Positions 35,166-45,110 of a DNA stretch of 64,000 nt are shown one piece after another (positions within the stretch are counted from its first letter, which is position 1; each line of letters starts with the position of its first letter). The notes below the pieces were generated by a model. It saw only the letters and a list, made by a program, of their open reading frames with translations, had not been told where the DNA came from and did no database searches. The translations under genes and the position numbers were made by a program. Origin of the DNA: Pseudomonas viridiflava (lineage in GTDB: Bacteria > Pseudomonadota > Gammaproteobacteria > Pseudomonadales > Pseudomonadaceae). The stretch lies in contig NZ_UUIS01000044.1 of NCBI RefSeq assembly GCF_900589395.1, positions 30,302-94,301 of the forward strand, in the 5' to 3' direction.

Positions 35166-35624
35166 TCAAAGCCAGACCGCATCCCACAACGGGTAATCAC
35201 CGATGCGCTGCACCAACCCGGCCCGCAGGGGATTGGCAACGATATACCGCGCGGCGTTCTGCAGGTGTTCTTCATGCCGCAAGGCGCTGTCATGAAACCC
35301 TTTCTGCCAGATACGCGGCCTGGCCCGCCCGCTGGCCACGATGGCCCGTGAACTGCCTGCCTTGACCCGGCGCATCAAGGCGCCGAGGCTGCCGGCCTTC
35401 AGTTCGACCAGCCAATGGAAATGATCCGGCATCACCACCCAAGCCAAAGAACGTGCAAAACCGGCCTGCTCTGCCTGAAGCAACTGCATCACCACCAAGC
35501 GCCCCAGCCAGAAATCGGCGAACAACGGCCGGCGCTCATGCACCACACCGGTCAACAGGTAGATTCTTCCGGGTTCCGAATACCGTCCCTTGCGCAAATC
35601 CGCACCGCGAGCATCCATGGGCAT
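35166..35624 (-). CDS. REP-associated tyrosine transposase (RAYT), copy 1
   Basis: 152 residues from the ATG at 35624, which has GGAGG 7 bases upstream; it aligns end to end with the 152-residue copy at 44294. Longer starts to 35690 exist but lack support. Motifs: LRKGRYSEPGRIY near the start, the HUH pair H68-F-H70 in VMPDHFHWLVEL, the WQKGFHD segment, and catalytic Tyr127 in ARYIVANP. It is a Y1/HUH single-strand nuclease of the IS200-like group, which cuts REP hairpins and is thought to spread them. It is flanked on both sides by REP pairs, so it is an intact REPtron. It ends GDYPLWDAVWL. Confidence 0.93.
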   Translation of the reverse strand: MPMDARGADLRKGRYSEPGRIYLLTGVVHERRPLFADFWLGRLVVMQLLQAEQAGFARSLAWVVMPDHFHWLVELKAGSLGALMRRVKAGSSRAIVASGRARPRIWQKGFHDSALRHEEHLQNAARYIVANPLRAGLVQRIGDYPLWDAVWL

Positions 35625-35711
35625 TCCATTGCCTCCGTTGACAAGAATCACCAACGGTAGCCATGAATGGAATCTGTCGAGGCCCATCAATAATGCGCAA
35701 TGTGTCTGCCC

Positions 35712-35823
35712 CCGTAGGAGCGCGCTCTGCCCGCGACCGGCTGCGTCAGCAGTCGTAAAATTTCAGCGCTTCACACATTTTTGCGAGCGCTACGCACTCG
35801 GTCGCCGGCAAGCGGGCTCCTAC
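35712..35823. repeat. REP pair (BIME) upstream of RAYT 1
   Basis: Inverted REP arms at about 35712-35735 and 35801-35823 enclose a spacer clearly homologous to that of 35029-35138. The left arm is the GCGCGCTCTGCCCGCGA type. The right arm is a hybrid (TCGCCGGCAAGCGGGCTCC) between the two REP classes of this window. Confidence 0.8.
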
Positions 35824-35870
35824 CGTGAAACCGTGAAACCGTGAAACCGTGAAACCGTGAAACCGTGAAG
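35823..35870. repeat. Six tandem copies of an 8-bp unit upstream of kdpA
   Basis: CCGTGAAA is repeated six times without gaps (the last copy ends in G), directly abutting the REP arm and 131 bp before kdpA. Such short arrays can change copy number by slippage and alter promoter spacing. No gene is seen in 35690-36001. Confidence 0.9.
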
Positions 35871-36001
35871 CCGCCAAACCATGGCTGCCAGCCAGTCTTT
35901 ACACATTCTTTATGCCTCACCGTCTCCAGCGCCCTCGTTCCTTTACGCCCCCCTTGCCGACAATGGCGCCAGGCGATCAGCGCCGCACCAAGGGGAGTTC
36001 G

Positions 36002-37696
36002 ATGCACGGATATGACTATTTATTGATCGCCACATTCTTCGGCCTGCTGCTGGTCAGTGCGCCGTTGCTGGGGCGGTTCTGGTTCAACGTGATGGAAGGC
36101 CACCGCACCTGGCTGACACCGGTGCTCGGCCCGGTCGAGCGCGTGTGCTACCGCGCCGGCGGCATCGACCCGCAGGCAGGGCAGGGCTGGAAAGCCTATG
36201 CCGTGGCCTTGCTGCTGTTCAACCTGCTGGGCTTCATTGCCCTGTTCGCGCTGTTGCTGCTGCAAGGCGTGCTGCCGCTCAACCCGCAGCAGTTGCCAGG
36301 GCTGGAATGGACCCTGGCGTTCAACACCGCCATGAGTTTTGTCACCAACACCAACTGGCAGGCCTACAGCGGCGAAGCCTCGTTGAGCTACCTGAGCCAG
36401 ATGCTCGGCCTGACCGTGCAGAACTTCGTCAGCGCCGCCACCGGCATCGCCGTGCTGGCGGTGTTGTGCCGCGGCATCAGCCGGCGCAGCACCGACAACC
36501 TGGGTAACTTCTGGGTCGACCTGACCCGCGCCACCCTCTACGGCCTGCTGCCTATAAGTCTGCTGCTGGCCGTGCTGCTGGTCTGGCAGGGCGTGCCGCA
36601 AAGCTTCAGCCACTACGTCGATGCCCTGACCCTGCAAGGTAGCGAGCAGCACCTGCCGATGGGCCCGGCCGCCAGCCAGATTGCGATCAAGCAACTGGGC
36701 ACCAACGGTGGTGGTTTTTTCGGCGTCAACTCGGCGCACCCGTTCGAAAACCCCACGGCGCTGAGCAACCTGTTCGAACTGCTGTCGATCCTGCTGATCC
36801 CGGCAGCCCTGGTGTTCACCTTCGGCCACTATGTGAAAGACATGCGCCAGAGCCGGGCGATCCTGGCCTGCATGCTGCTGTTGTTCAGCCTCGGCGTGGG
36901 CGTGTCGTTGTGGGCTGAATACACGCCCAACCCGGCGCTGGCCATCAGCGGCGTCGAGCAGGCCGCGCCCCTGGAAGGCAAGGAAACCCGCTTCGGCACC
37001 ACCGCCAGCGTGCTCTGGGCCACCGCCACCACGGCGGCGTCCAACGGCTCGGTCAACGCCATGCACGACAGCCTCAACCCGCTGACCGGCCTGGTCGCGA
37101 TGGTCAACATGATGGTCGGTGAAGTGATCTTCGGCGGCGTCGGCGTGGGCCTCAACGGCATGCTGCTCAACGTGCTGATCGCCGTGTTCCTGGCCGGCCT
37201 GATGATCGGCCGCACCCCGGAATACCTGGGCAAGAAGCTCCAGGCCCAGGAAGTCCGGCTGCTGGTGGCGACCCTGCTGGTGATGCCGGTGGGCGTGCTG
37301 GTGCTGGGCGCCATCGCCGCCAGCCTGCCGGGGCCTGCGGCGGCGGTCAGCAACCCCGGCCCGCACGGCTTCAGCCAGTTGCTGTATGCCTACACCTCGG
37401 CCACCGCCAACAACGGCTCGGCTTTCGGGGGCTTTGGTGCCAACACACCGTTCCATAACCTGATGCTCAGCCTGGCCATGTTCATCGGCCGCTTCGGCTA
37501 CATCCTGCCGGTGCTGGCCCTGGCCGGCAGCCTGGCGCGCAAGCAGGCCATGCCGCAAGGCACCGACAGCTTTCCGACCCACGGCCCGCTGTTCGTCACT
37601 TTGCTGACCGTGACCATCCTGCTGGTGGGCGGCCTGACCTTTTTGCCGACCCTGGCCTTGGGGCCGATTGCCGAACACCTGAGCCTGGGCCTTTGA
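36002..37696 (+). CDS. kdpA: Potassium-transporting ATPase subunit KdpA
   Basis: 564 residues. The start at 36002 has GGGGAG 5 bases upstream and gives [24 protein letters not shown]; an upstream frame to 35912 is non-homologous. About ten membrane helices are visible. Selectivity-filter-like loops are recognisable: [47 protein letters not shown] and [11 protein letters not shown]. KdpA is the potassium channel-like subunit of the high-affinity inner-membrane KdpFABC pump. It is the first gene of the kdp operon here; the usual small kdpF before it is not seen. Confidence 0.97.
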   Translation: MHGYDYLLIATFFGLLLVSAPLLGRFWFNVMEGHRTWLTPVLGPVERVCYRAGGIDPQAGQGWKAYAVALLLFNLLGFIALFALLLLQGVLPLNPQQLPGLEWTLAFNTAMSFVTNTNWQAYSGEASLSYLSQMLGLTVQNFVSAATGIAVLAVLCRGISRRSTDNLGNFWVDLTRATLYGLLPISLLLAVLLVWQGVPQSFSHYVDALTLQGSEQHLPMGPAASQIAIKQLGTNGGGFFGVNSAHPFENPTALSNLFELLSILLIPAALVFTFGHYVKDMRQSRAILACMLLLFSLGVGVSLWAEYTPNPALAISGVEQAAPLEGKETRFGTTASVLWATATTAASNGSVNAMHDSLNPLTGLVAMVNMMVGEVIFGGVGVGLNGMLLNVLIAVFLAGLMIGRTPEYLGKKLQAQEVRLLVATLLVMPVGVLVLGAIAASLPGPAAAVSNPGPHGFSQLLYAYTSATANNGSAFGGFGANTPFHNLMLSLAMFIGRFGYILPVLALAGSLARKQAMPQGTDSFPTHGPLFVTLLTVTILLVGGLTFLPTLALGPIAEHLSLGL

Positions 37697-37706
37697 GGAG
37701 CCAACC

Positions 37707-39758
<2,052 letters not shown>

Positions 39759-39789
39759 CCAGCGACTTGGCACAACAAACACTGGACCT

Positions 39790-39898
39790 GTGGGAGGCGG
39801 CTTGCCGGCGATTGAGCGCAAAGCGCTCACAGAAATCTATTAAACGCTGAACATTTACGACTGCTGGCGCAGCCGATCGCCGGCAAGCCGCCTCCCAC
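39790..39898. repeat. REP pair inside the kdp operon, between kdpB and kdpC
   Basis: GTGGGAGGCGGCTTGCCGGC-type arm at 39790-39812 and its exact inverse at 39876-39898 surround a spacer homologous, in reverse orientation, to those beside RAYT 1. The long hairpin lies in what should be a continuous kdpABC message. Confidence 0.9.
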
Positions 39899-39970
39899 AT
39901 TTTGGCGCTGCGTCAGTGACACAGGGTGGGCGCCTACACACCCTGAACCTTCATCAACCAGGAATTGCCC

Positions 39971-40522
39971 ATGTCAACTTCTCTACGTCCGGCTCTGACT
40001 CTATTGGCCCTGCTGACCCTGGTCACCGGCGTCGCCTACCCGCTGGCCGTCACCGGTGTGGCGCAACTGGCCTTTGCCGACCAGGCCAATGGCAGCCTGA
40101 TCCGCGATGCCCAGGGCCGGGTGCGTGGCTCGCAACTGATTGCCCAGCCGTTCACCGGCGCGCAATGGTTCCAGCCGCGTCCGTCGGCGGCCGACTTCGC
40201 CACCGTGGCCAGCGGAGCCAGCAACCTGGCGCCGAGCAACCCGGCGCTGGCCGAGCGCATTCGCGATGACGCGCAACGTCTGGCCGTTGCAGGCCTTGGC
40301 CCGGTGCCACTGGCCTTGCTGACCACCTCGGCCAGCGGGCTTGACCCGCACTTGCCACCGGCCGCTGCCAACTGGCAGGCTGCGCGCGTGGCGGCCGCGC
40401 GCCAGGTGCCGGTGCAGCAGGTTCAGGCGCTGATCGAGGCCCACACCGAGCGGCCGCTGTTCGGGCCGCCGGTGGTGAACGTGCTGGCGCTGAACCAGAG
40501 CCTGAATGCCGCCAATCCCTGA
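39971..40522 (+). CDS. kdpC: Potassium-transporting ATPase subunit KdpC
   Basis: 183 residues from the ATG at 39971 (AGGAATT upstream). A single N-terminal membrane helix ([22 protein letters not shown]) carries the family YPL motif. It is followed by a periplasmic domain with [28 protein letters not shown] and the C-terminal [12 protein letters not shown]. KdpC stabilises the KdpA-KdpB complex. The 14-bp gap to kdpD indicates shared transcription. The REP pair upstream may reduce its transcript level relative to kdpAB. Confidence 0.96.
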   Translation: MSTSLRPALTLLALLTLVTGVAYPLAVTGVAQLAFADQANGSLIRDAQGRVRGSQLIAQPFTGAQWFQPRPSAADFATVASGASNLAPSNPALAERIRDDAQRLAVAGLGPVPLALLTTSASGLDPHLPPAAANWQAARVAAARQVPVQQVQALIEAHTERPLFGPPVVNVLALNQSLNAANP

Positions 40523-40536
40523 TTTAGGAGCCTGCC

Positions 40537-43191
40537 TTGAGTGATGCCAACCGCGCCGATGCCTTGCTGGCGCAACTGCCCCGCCATGGCCGTGGCCGCC
40601 TGAAAGTCTTTCTGGGCGCCGCCCCCGGCGTGGGCAAGACCTACGCCATGCTCCAGGCCGCCCACCGGCAACTGCGCCAGGGCGTCAGGGTACTGGCCGG
40701 GATCGTCGAGACCCACGGCCGCGCCGAAACCGAGCTGTTGCTCAATGGCCTGGCCCAGCAACCGCTGTTGCGCAGCCAGTACCGGGGCATGACCCTGGAA
40801 GAAATGGACCTGGACGGCCTGCTGGCCGCCGCCCCGGCGCTGGCGCTGGTCGATGAACTGGCGCACAGCAACGCCCCTGGCAGCCGGCATGCCAAACGCT
40901 GGCAGGACGTGCAGGAGCTGCTGGCTGCCGGCATCGACGTGTACACCACGGTCAACGTCCAGCACCTGGAAAGCCTCAACGACCGTATCCGCGGCATCAC
41001 CGGCGTGCAGGTGCGCGAGACGCTGCCCGACTGGGTGCTGCAAGAGGCCTTCGAGCTGGTGCTGATCGACCTGCCGCCGCGCGAGCTGCTGGAGCGCCTG
41101 CGCGACGGCAAGGTGTACGTGCCCGAGCAGGCCCGCGCCGCCATCGATGCCTTTTTCAGCCAGACCAACCTCACGGCCCTGCGTGAGCTGGCGATGCAGA
41201 CCGCCGCCGCCCAGGTCGACAGCGACCTGGCCCAGGTCTACCGCCAGCAGGGCCAGGCGGCGCCGGCCTTGCGCGGGCGCTTGCTGGTCGGGGTCGACGG
41301 CGATGCCCAGGCCGAGCGCCTGGTGCGCCATGCCAGCCAGGTCGCCGAGCGCCGGCACCTGCCCTGGAGCCTGGTGCATGTCGACGACGGCCAGGGGCTG
41401 GGCGAGAAGGCCCGTGGCGAGCTGCAAAACGCCCAGCAACTGGCCGAGCGGCTGGGCGGCGAAGTGGTCAGCCTGCGCGCCGGCGAAGTGGCTCGTACCC
41501 TGTTGCAGCATGCCGTGGAGCGCCGCGCCAGCGTGGTGCTGGTCGGACAGTCGCGGCGCAGCGGCTGGCGACGCCTGTTCAACGGCGGCGTGGCCCCGCG
41601 CCTGTTGCGCGAGGCCCATGGCCTGGAAATCAGTGTGCTCGACAGCCAGACCTTGCCCGAGCAGGCCCAGGCCCGGCCGCCGGCCGCGCCGCGCTGGCGC
41701 GATTACGGCCTGGCGCTGGCCGCCACGCTGCTGGCCAGCGCCGTGGCCTGGGGCGTGGGCAGTGTGCTGGCGCTGCCGAACATCTCGCTGATTTTCCTGA
41801 TGGCGGTCCTGCTGGTGGCGGTGCGCAGCAGCATGGGGCCGGCGCTGGCGTGCGCGGTGTCGTCGTTCCTGGCGTACGACTATCTGTTCATCGCGCCGAG
41901 TTTTTCGTTGAGCATCCAGCGCGAAGAAGACGTGCTGACCCTGGTGTTCTTCCTGCTCATGGCGACGTTGACCGGCCAACTGGCCGCACGCCAGCGACGC
42001 CAGTTGCAGGCCCTGCGTGACACCCAGCAAGAAACTGGCGCCTTGCTCGACCTGTCGCGCCGGCTCACGGCCGCCACCGACCGCCAGGCGGTGCTCAACG
42101 TGGCCGGTCAGTACCTGGAGGGCTGGCACGGCTTGCAGGTGTGTCTGCTGGGGCGCGATGGCCAGGATCAAGGCCAGTGGCAGGTCGAGGTCGGCGGGCC
42201 ACTGGTGTTCAGCGAGCCGGAGCAGGCCGCCGCCGACTGGGCCTGGCAACACGACCAGGCTGCCGGCCACGGCACTGGCACCTTGCCGGCCGGGCGCTGG
42301 TGGTGGTGGCCGCTGTCAGCTGAAGACGGGCCGTTGGCGCTGCTGGGCGTCAGCGCCATGGCCGGGCTTGAGGTCAGCGCCCAGCACCGCCGCCTGCTCA
42401 GCGCCCTGAGCCAGCCGCTGGCCCAGGCCCTGGCGCGTGCACGCCTGGCCGAGCACCTGGAGGCGGCGCGCCTGCATGGCGAAACCGAACAACTGCGCAG
42501 CGCCTTGCTGGCCTCGGTGTCCCATGACCTGCGCACGCCGCTGACCGCCATGCGCGGCAGCATCGACAGCCTGCTGACGCTGGACGAGGCGCTGTCGAAG
42601 GCTGACCGGCATGAGCTGCTCGAAGGCACCCGCGATGAGGCCGAGCGCCTGGACCGCTATATCCAGAACCTGCTGGACATGACCCGCCTGGGCCACGGCT
42701 CGCTGAAACTGGCCCGCGACTGGGTGGCGCCGGCTGACATCGTCGGCAGTGCGCTGAGCCGCCTGCGTGCGGTGCTGGCGCCATTGCAGGTGCAGGTGCA
42801 CGTCGCCGAACCGCTGCCGTTGCTGTACGTACACGCCGCGTTGATCGAGCAGGCGCTGGTCAATGTGCTGGAAAACGCGGCGCGCTTTTCGCCCGTGAAT
42901 GCCGTGCTGACGGTGTCCGCGCAGGTGGTCGAAGGTGAACTGTGCCTGGCGGTCGGTGACCAGGGGCCGGGTATTCCCGAGGCCGAGCGCAGCAAGATCT
43001 TCGACATGTTCTACACCGCCGCCCGTGGCGATCGCGGCGGGCAGGGCACCGGCTTGGGTTTGGCCATCTGCCAGGGCATGGTCGGTGCCCATGGTGGGCG
43101 GGTCAGCGTCACCGATGGCGCGGGCGGGCAGGGCACGTGCATGACCTTGCACCTGCCGCTGCCGGCCCAGCCGGCGCAGGTGATCGAATGA
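40537..43191 (+). CDS. kdpD: Sensor histidine kinase KdpD
   Basis: 884 residues, starting at a TTG with TTAGGAG 6 bases upstream. The N-terminal KdpD domain has a Walker A motif GAAPGVGKT (residues 27-35) and VDELAHSNAPGSRHAKRWQDV. A universal-stress-protein-like domain follows (GRLLVGVDGDAQAERLVRHA). There are four membrane helices near residues 390-490. A GAF-like region is followed by the HisKA box SVSHDLRTPLTAMRGS with His663 as the likely phosphorylation site, and an ATPase domain with NVLENAARFSP, DQGPGIP and GTGLGLAI. It senses potassium limitation or ionic stress and phosphorylates KdpE, encoded 64 bp downstream. Confidence 0.97.
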   Translation: MSDANRADALLAQLPRHGRGRLKVFLGAAPGVGKTYAMLQAAHRQLRQGVRVLAGIVETHGRAETELLLNGLAQQPLLRSQYRGMTLEEMDLDGLLAAAPALALVDELAHSNAPGSRHAKRWQDVQELLAAGIDVYTTVNVQHLESLNDRIRGITGVQVRETLPDWVLQEAFELVLIDLPPRELLERLRDGKVYVPEQARAAIDAFFSQTNLTALRELAMQTAAAQVDSDLAQVYRQQGQAAPALRGRLLVGVDGDAQAERLVRHASQVAERRHLPWSLVHVDDGQGLGEKARGELQNAQQLAERLGGEVVSLRAGEVARTLLQHAVERRASVVLVGQSRRSGWRRLFNGGVAPRLLREAHGLEISVLDSQTLPEQAQARPPAAPRWRDYGLALAATLLASAVAWGVGSVLALPNISLIFLMAVLLVAVRSSMGPALACAVSSFLAYDYLFIAPSFSLSIQREEDVLTLVFFLLMATLTGQLAARQRRQLQALRDTQQETGALLDLSRRLTAATDRQAVLNVAGQYLEGWHGLQVCLLGRDGQDQGQWQVEVGGPLVFSEPEQAAADWAWQHDQAAGHGTGTLPAGRWWWWPLSAEDGPLALLGVSAMAGLEVSAQHRRLLSALSQPLAQALARARLAEHLEAARLHGETEQLRSALLASVSHDLRTPLTAMRGSIDSLLTLDEALSKADRHELLEGTRDEAERLDRYIQNLLDMTRLGHGSLKLARDWVAPADIVGSALSRLRAVLAPLQVQVHVAEPLPLLYVHAALIEQALVNVLENAARFSPVNAVLTVSAQVVEGELCLAVGDQGPGIPEAERSKIFDMFYTAARGDRGGQGTGLGLAICQGMVGAHGGRVSVTDGAGGQGTCMTLHLPLPAQPAQVIE

Positions 43192-43255
43192 TGGCACCGA
43201 TCAGGATCTGGAGTAGGCTGTGCCGCACGCTGGGCACAGAGGAAAAAAAGCAGGC

Positions 43256-43942
43256 ATGAGCCAGACCGCGACCATTCTGGTCATCGACGACGAACCGCAG
43301 ATTCGCAAGTTCCTGCGCATCAGCCTGGCGTCCCAGGGCTACAAGGTGCTGGAAGCGGCCGACGGCGCCCAGGGCCTGAATCAGGCGGCCCTGAACCGTC
43401 CCGACCTGATCGTGCTGGACCTGGGGCTGCCGGACATGGACGGCCAGCAGGTCTTGAGTGACCTGCGCGAATGGCTGCGCGTGCCGGTCATGGTCTTGTC
43501 GGTGCGCGCCAGCGAAGCGCAGAAAGTCCAGGCGCTGGACGCCGGCGCCAACGACTACATGACCAAGCCGTTCGGCATCCAGGAATTCCTCGCCCGGGTG
43601 CGGGCCCTGCTGCGCCAGCGCCCGGAAGGCCAGCAACCCGAGGTGGCCTTGCAACTGGGACCGCTGCTCATCGACCTGGCGGCCCGCCGCGTGCAACTGG
43701 ACGGCCAGGACGTGGCCTTGACCCGCAAGGAATACGCGGTGCTGGCGCAACTGGCCCGCTACCCCGGCCGGGTCATCACCCAGCAGCACTTGCTGCGAGA
43801 AATCTGGGGCCCCACCCACGCCCACGACAGCCACTACCTGCGCATCGTCATCGGCCACCTGCGCCAGAAACTCGCTGACGACCCCACCGCACCGAGGTTC
43901 ATCATCACCGAAGCGGGAGTGGGGTATCGGTTGGCGGAGTAG
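43256..43942 (+). CDS. kdpE: Response regulator KdpE (OmpR/PhoB family)
   Basis: 228 residues from the ATG at 43256. The frame continues upstream to a GTG at 43220, but family homology begins with MSQTATILVIDDEPQIRKF. The receiver domain has acidic residues Asp11-Asp12, phospho-acceptor Asp55 in LIVLDLGLPDMDG and the conserved Lys in YMTKPFG. The C-terminal winged helix contains LTRKEYAVLAQLARYPGRVITQQHLLREIWG and HYLRIVIGHLRQKL. It activates the kdp operon when phosphorylated by KdpD. The 350 bp downstream hold only repeats and RAYT remnants. Confidence 0.96.
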   Translation: MSQTATILVIDDEPQIRKFLRISLASQGYKVLEAADGAQGLNQAALNRPDLIVLDLGLPDMDGQQVLSDLREWLRVPVMVLSVRASEAQKVQALDAGANDYMTKPFGIQEFLARVRALLRQRPEGQQPEVALQLGPLLIDLAARRVQLDGQDVALTRKEYAVLAQLARYPGRVITQQHLLREIWGPTHAHDSHYLRIVIGHLRQKLADDPTAPRFIITEAGVGYRLAE

Positions 43943-44009
43943 GGCAGACACAACTGCTGCGCCTGCCCCGCCGCCATCGCCGGCAAGATCGGCACATCAG
44001 CTGTATCAC

Positions 44010-44051
44010 TTAAACCCGGATAGCCTCCCAGGGCGGATAGTCACGCAGGGC
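44010..44051 (-). pseudogene. Relict RAYT 3-prime end (tail A)
   Basis: Read on the minus strand, these 42 bases encode ALRDYPPWEAIRV plus stop, a diverged version of the last residues of RAYT 2 (RDYPLWDAIWV). Nothing of the rest of the gene remains upstream of it. Confidence 0.6.
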
Positions 44052-44052
44052 T

Positions 44053-44207
44053 GGTACAGCTGCTGCGTTTGTCACCTGGCCATCGCCGGCAAGCCGCCTC
44101 CCACAATGACCTGTGTGGTTGCCGGCAGATGCACCTGACGCCAGTCGGTGGGAGGCGGCTTGCCGGCGATGAGGCCGGCAAGATCGGTGCATCACTTAAA
44201 CCCAGAT
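44053..44207. repeat. Long direct repeat with inverted REP arms, left copy
   Basis: About 155 bases beginning GGTACAGCTGCTGCG are nearly identical to 44905-45068. The unit contains inverted REP arms (GCCGGCAAGCCGCCTCCCAC and its inverse) around GCAGATGCACCTGACGCCAG. The two copies bracket the RAYT 2 gene in direct orientation. Confidence 0.85.
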
Positions 44208-44237
44208 AGCATCCCAGAGCGGATAATCACGCAGGGC
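44196..44237 (-). pseudogene. Relict RAYT 3-prime end (tail B)
   Basis: The minus strand encodes ALRDYPLWDAIWV plus stop, identical in its last 11 residues to RAYT 2, only 57 bp before the true gene end. It overlaps the right edge of the direct repeat. Confidence 0.7.
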
Positions 44238-44293
44238 TGGTACAGCTGCTGCGTTTGTCACATGGGCATCGCCGGCAAGATCGGCTGCATCAC

Positions 44294-44752
44294 TTAAACC
44301 CAGATAGCATCCCAGAGCGGATAATCACGGACACTATTGACCAGACCGGCCCTTACCGGATTGGCGACGATATAACGGGCAAACCTTACAAGGTCCTCTT
44401 CACGACGTACCGCCTTATCGTGAAAACCATCCTGCCAGAGCCGGCCTTGTCGCGAGGTGGCCTTGTTCACGGCAATGGCGCTTTTCGATTTGACCCTCCT
44501 GACCACATCCGACAAGGCGCCACTGCATAACTCAACCAGCCAGTGCCAGTGATCCGGCATGACCACCCATGCCAGCGAGCTGACCAGGCCCTGCTCTTGA
44601 ACCCTGTTCAACTCCCGAGCGACCAGGCGTCCAAGTCGCCAGTCGCTGAATATCGGTTCTCTGTGCAGGGTCCTGGTTGTGACCAGATAGATATGGCTGG
44701 TACTGGAGTACCGACCCTTGCGAAGTTGGCTTGAACGTGACGGATTCGACAT
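44294..44752 (-). CDS. REP-associated tyrosine transposase (RAYT), copy 2
   Basis: 152 residues, the same length as copy 1 at 35166 and alignable throughout. Motifs: LRKGRYSSTSHIYLVTTRT, the HUH pair His68-Trp-His70 in VMPDHWHWLVEL, WQDGFHDKAV, and catalytic Tyr127 in ARYIVANPVRAGLV. The pair of HUH histidines and the single Tyr are both intact, so it is probably active. It sits among REP arms of the GTGGGAGGCGGCTTGCCGGC class, a different class from copy 1, as expected if each RAYT handles its own REP type. Two extra copies of its 3-prime end lie just downstream. It ends RDYPLWDAIWV. Confidence 0.92.
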   Translation of the reverse strand: MSNPSRSSQLRKGRYSSTSHIYLVTTRTLHREPIFSDWRLGRLVARELNRVQEQGLVSSLAWVVMPDHWHWLVELCSGALSDVVRRVKSKSAIAVNKATSRQGRLWQDGFHDKAVRREEDLVRFARYIVANPVRAGLVNSVRDYPLWDAIWV

Positions 44753-44904
44753 TCCCTGTCTTCCTTTCGCGGGGCGTGAAGACGGAAATTTACTGATCAG
44801 TCATGCGCTTGCGTGCCGTTCTGGTTTATCAAGGTGTGTCTGGTCGTTCATCAATCAAGGAGATTTGGCACCTGACTGCATCCGACGACAGGGCTTGCAA
44901 GGCC

Positions 44905-45068
44905 GGTACAACTGCTGCGTTTGTCACATGGGCATCGCCGGCAAGCCGCCTCCCACAATGATCTGTGTGGTTGCCGGCAGATGCACCTGACGCCAGTTGG
45001 TGGGAGGCGGCTTGCCGGCGATGAGGCCGGCAAGATCGGCACATCAGCTGTATCACTTAAACCCGGAT
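44905..45068. repeat. Long direct repeat with inverted REP arms, right copy
   Basis: About 164 bases nearly identical to 44053-44207, with inverted REP arms. It ends in TTAAACCCGGAT, the last few codons of a RAYT gene on the minus strand. The 358-bp gap 44753-45110 holds nothing else recognisable. Confidence 0.85.
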
Positions 45069-45110
45069 GGTGTCAGGCCCTGAATCCATGGCGACGATCG
45101 GGCGACGTCT

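Noticed and set aside
35823..35870. Possible CRISPR-like array
   Set aside because: Eight-base units without spacers are a simple tandem repeat; no cas genes are present.
40423..42270. 615-codon minus-strand frame opposite kdpD
   Set aside because: Antisense shadow; KdpD motifs run throughout the other strand.
44829..45056. Short frames within the REP direct repeats, with recurring ASAGNHT-type peptides
   Set aside because: They translate palindromic repeat DNA and recur only because the repeat recurs.
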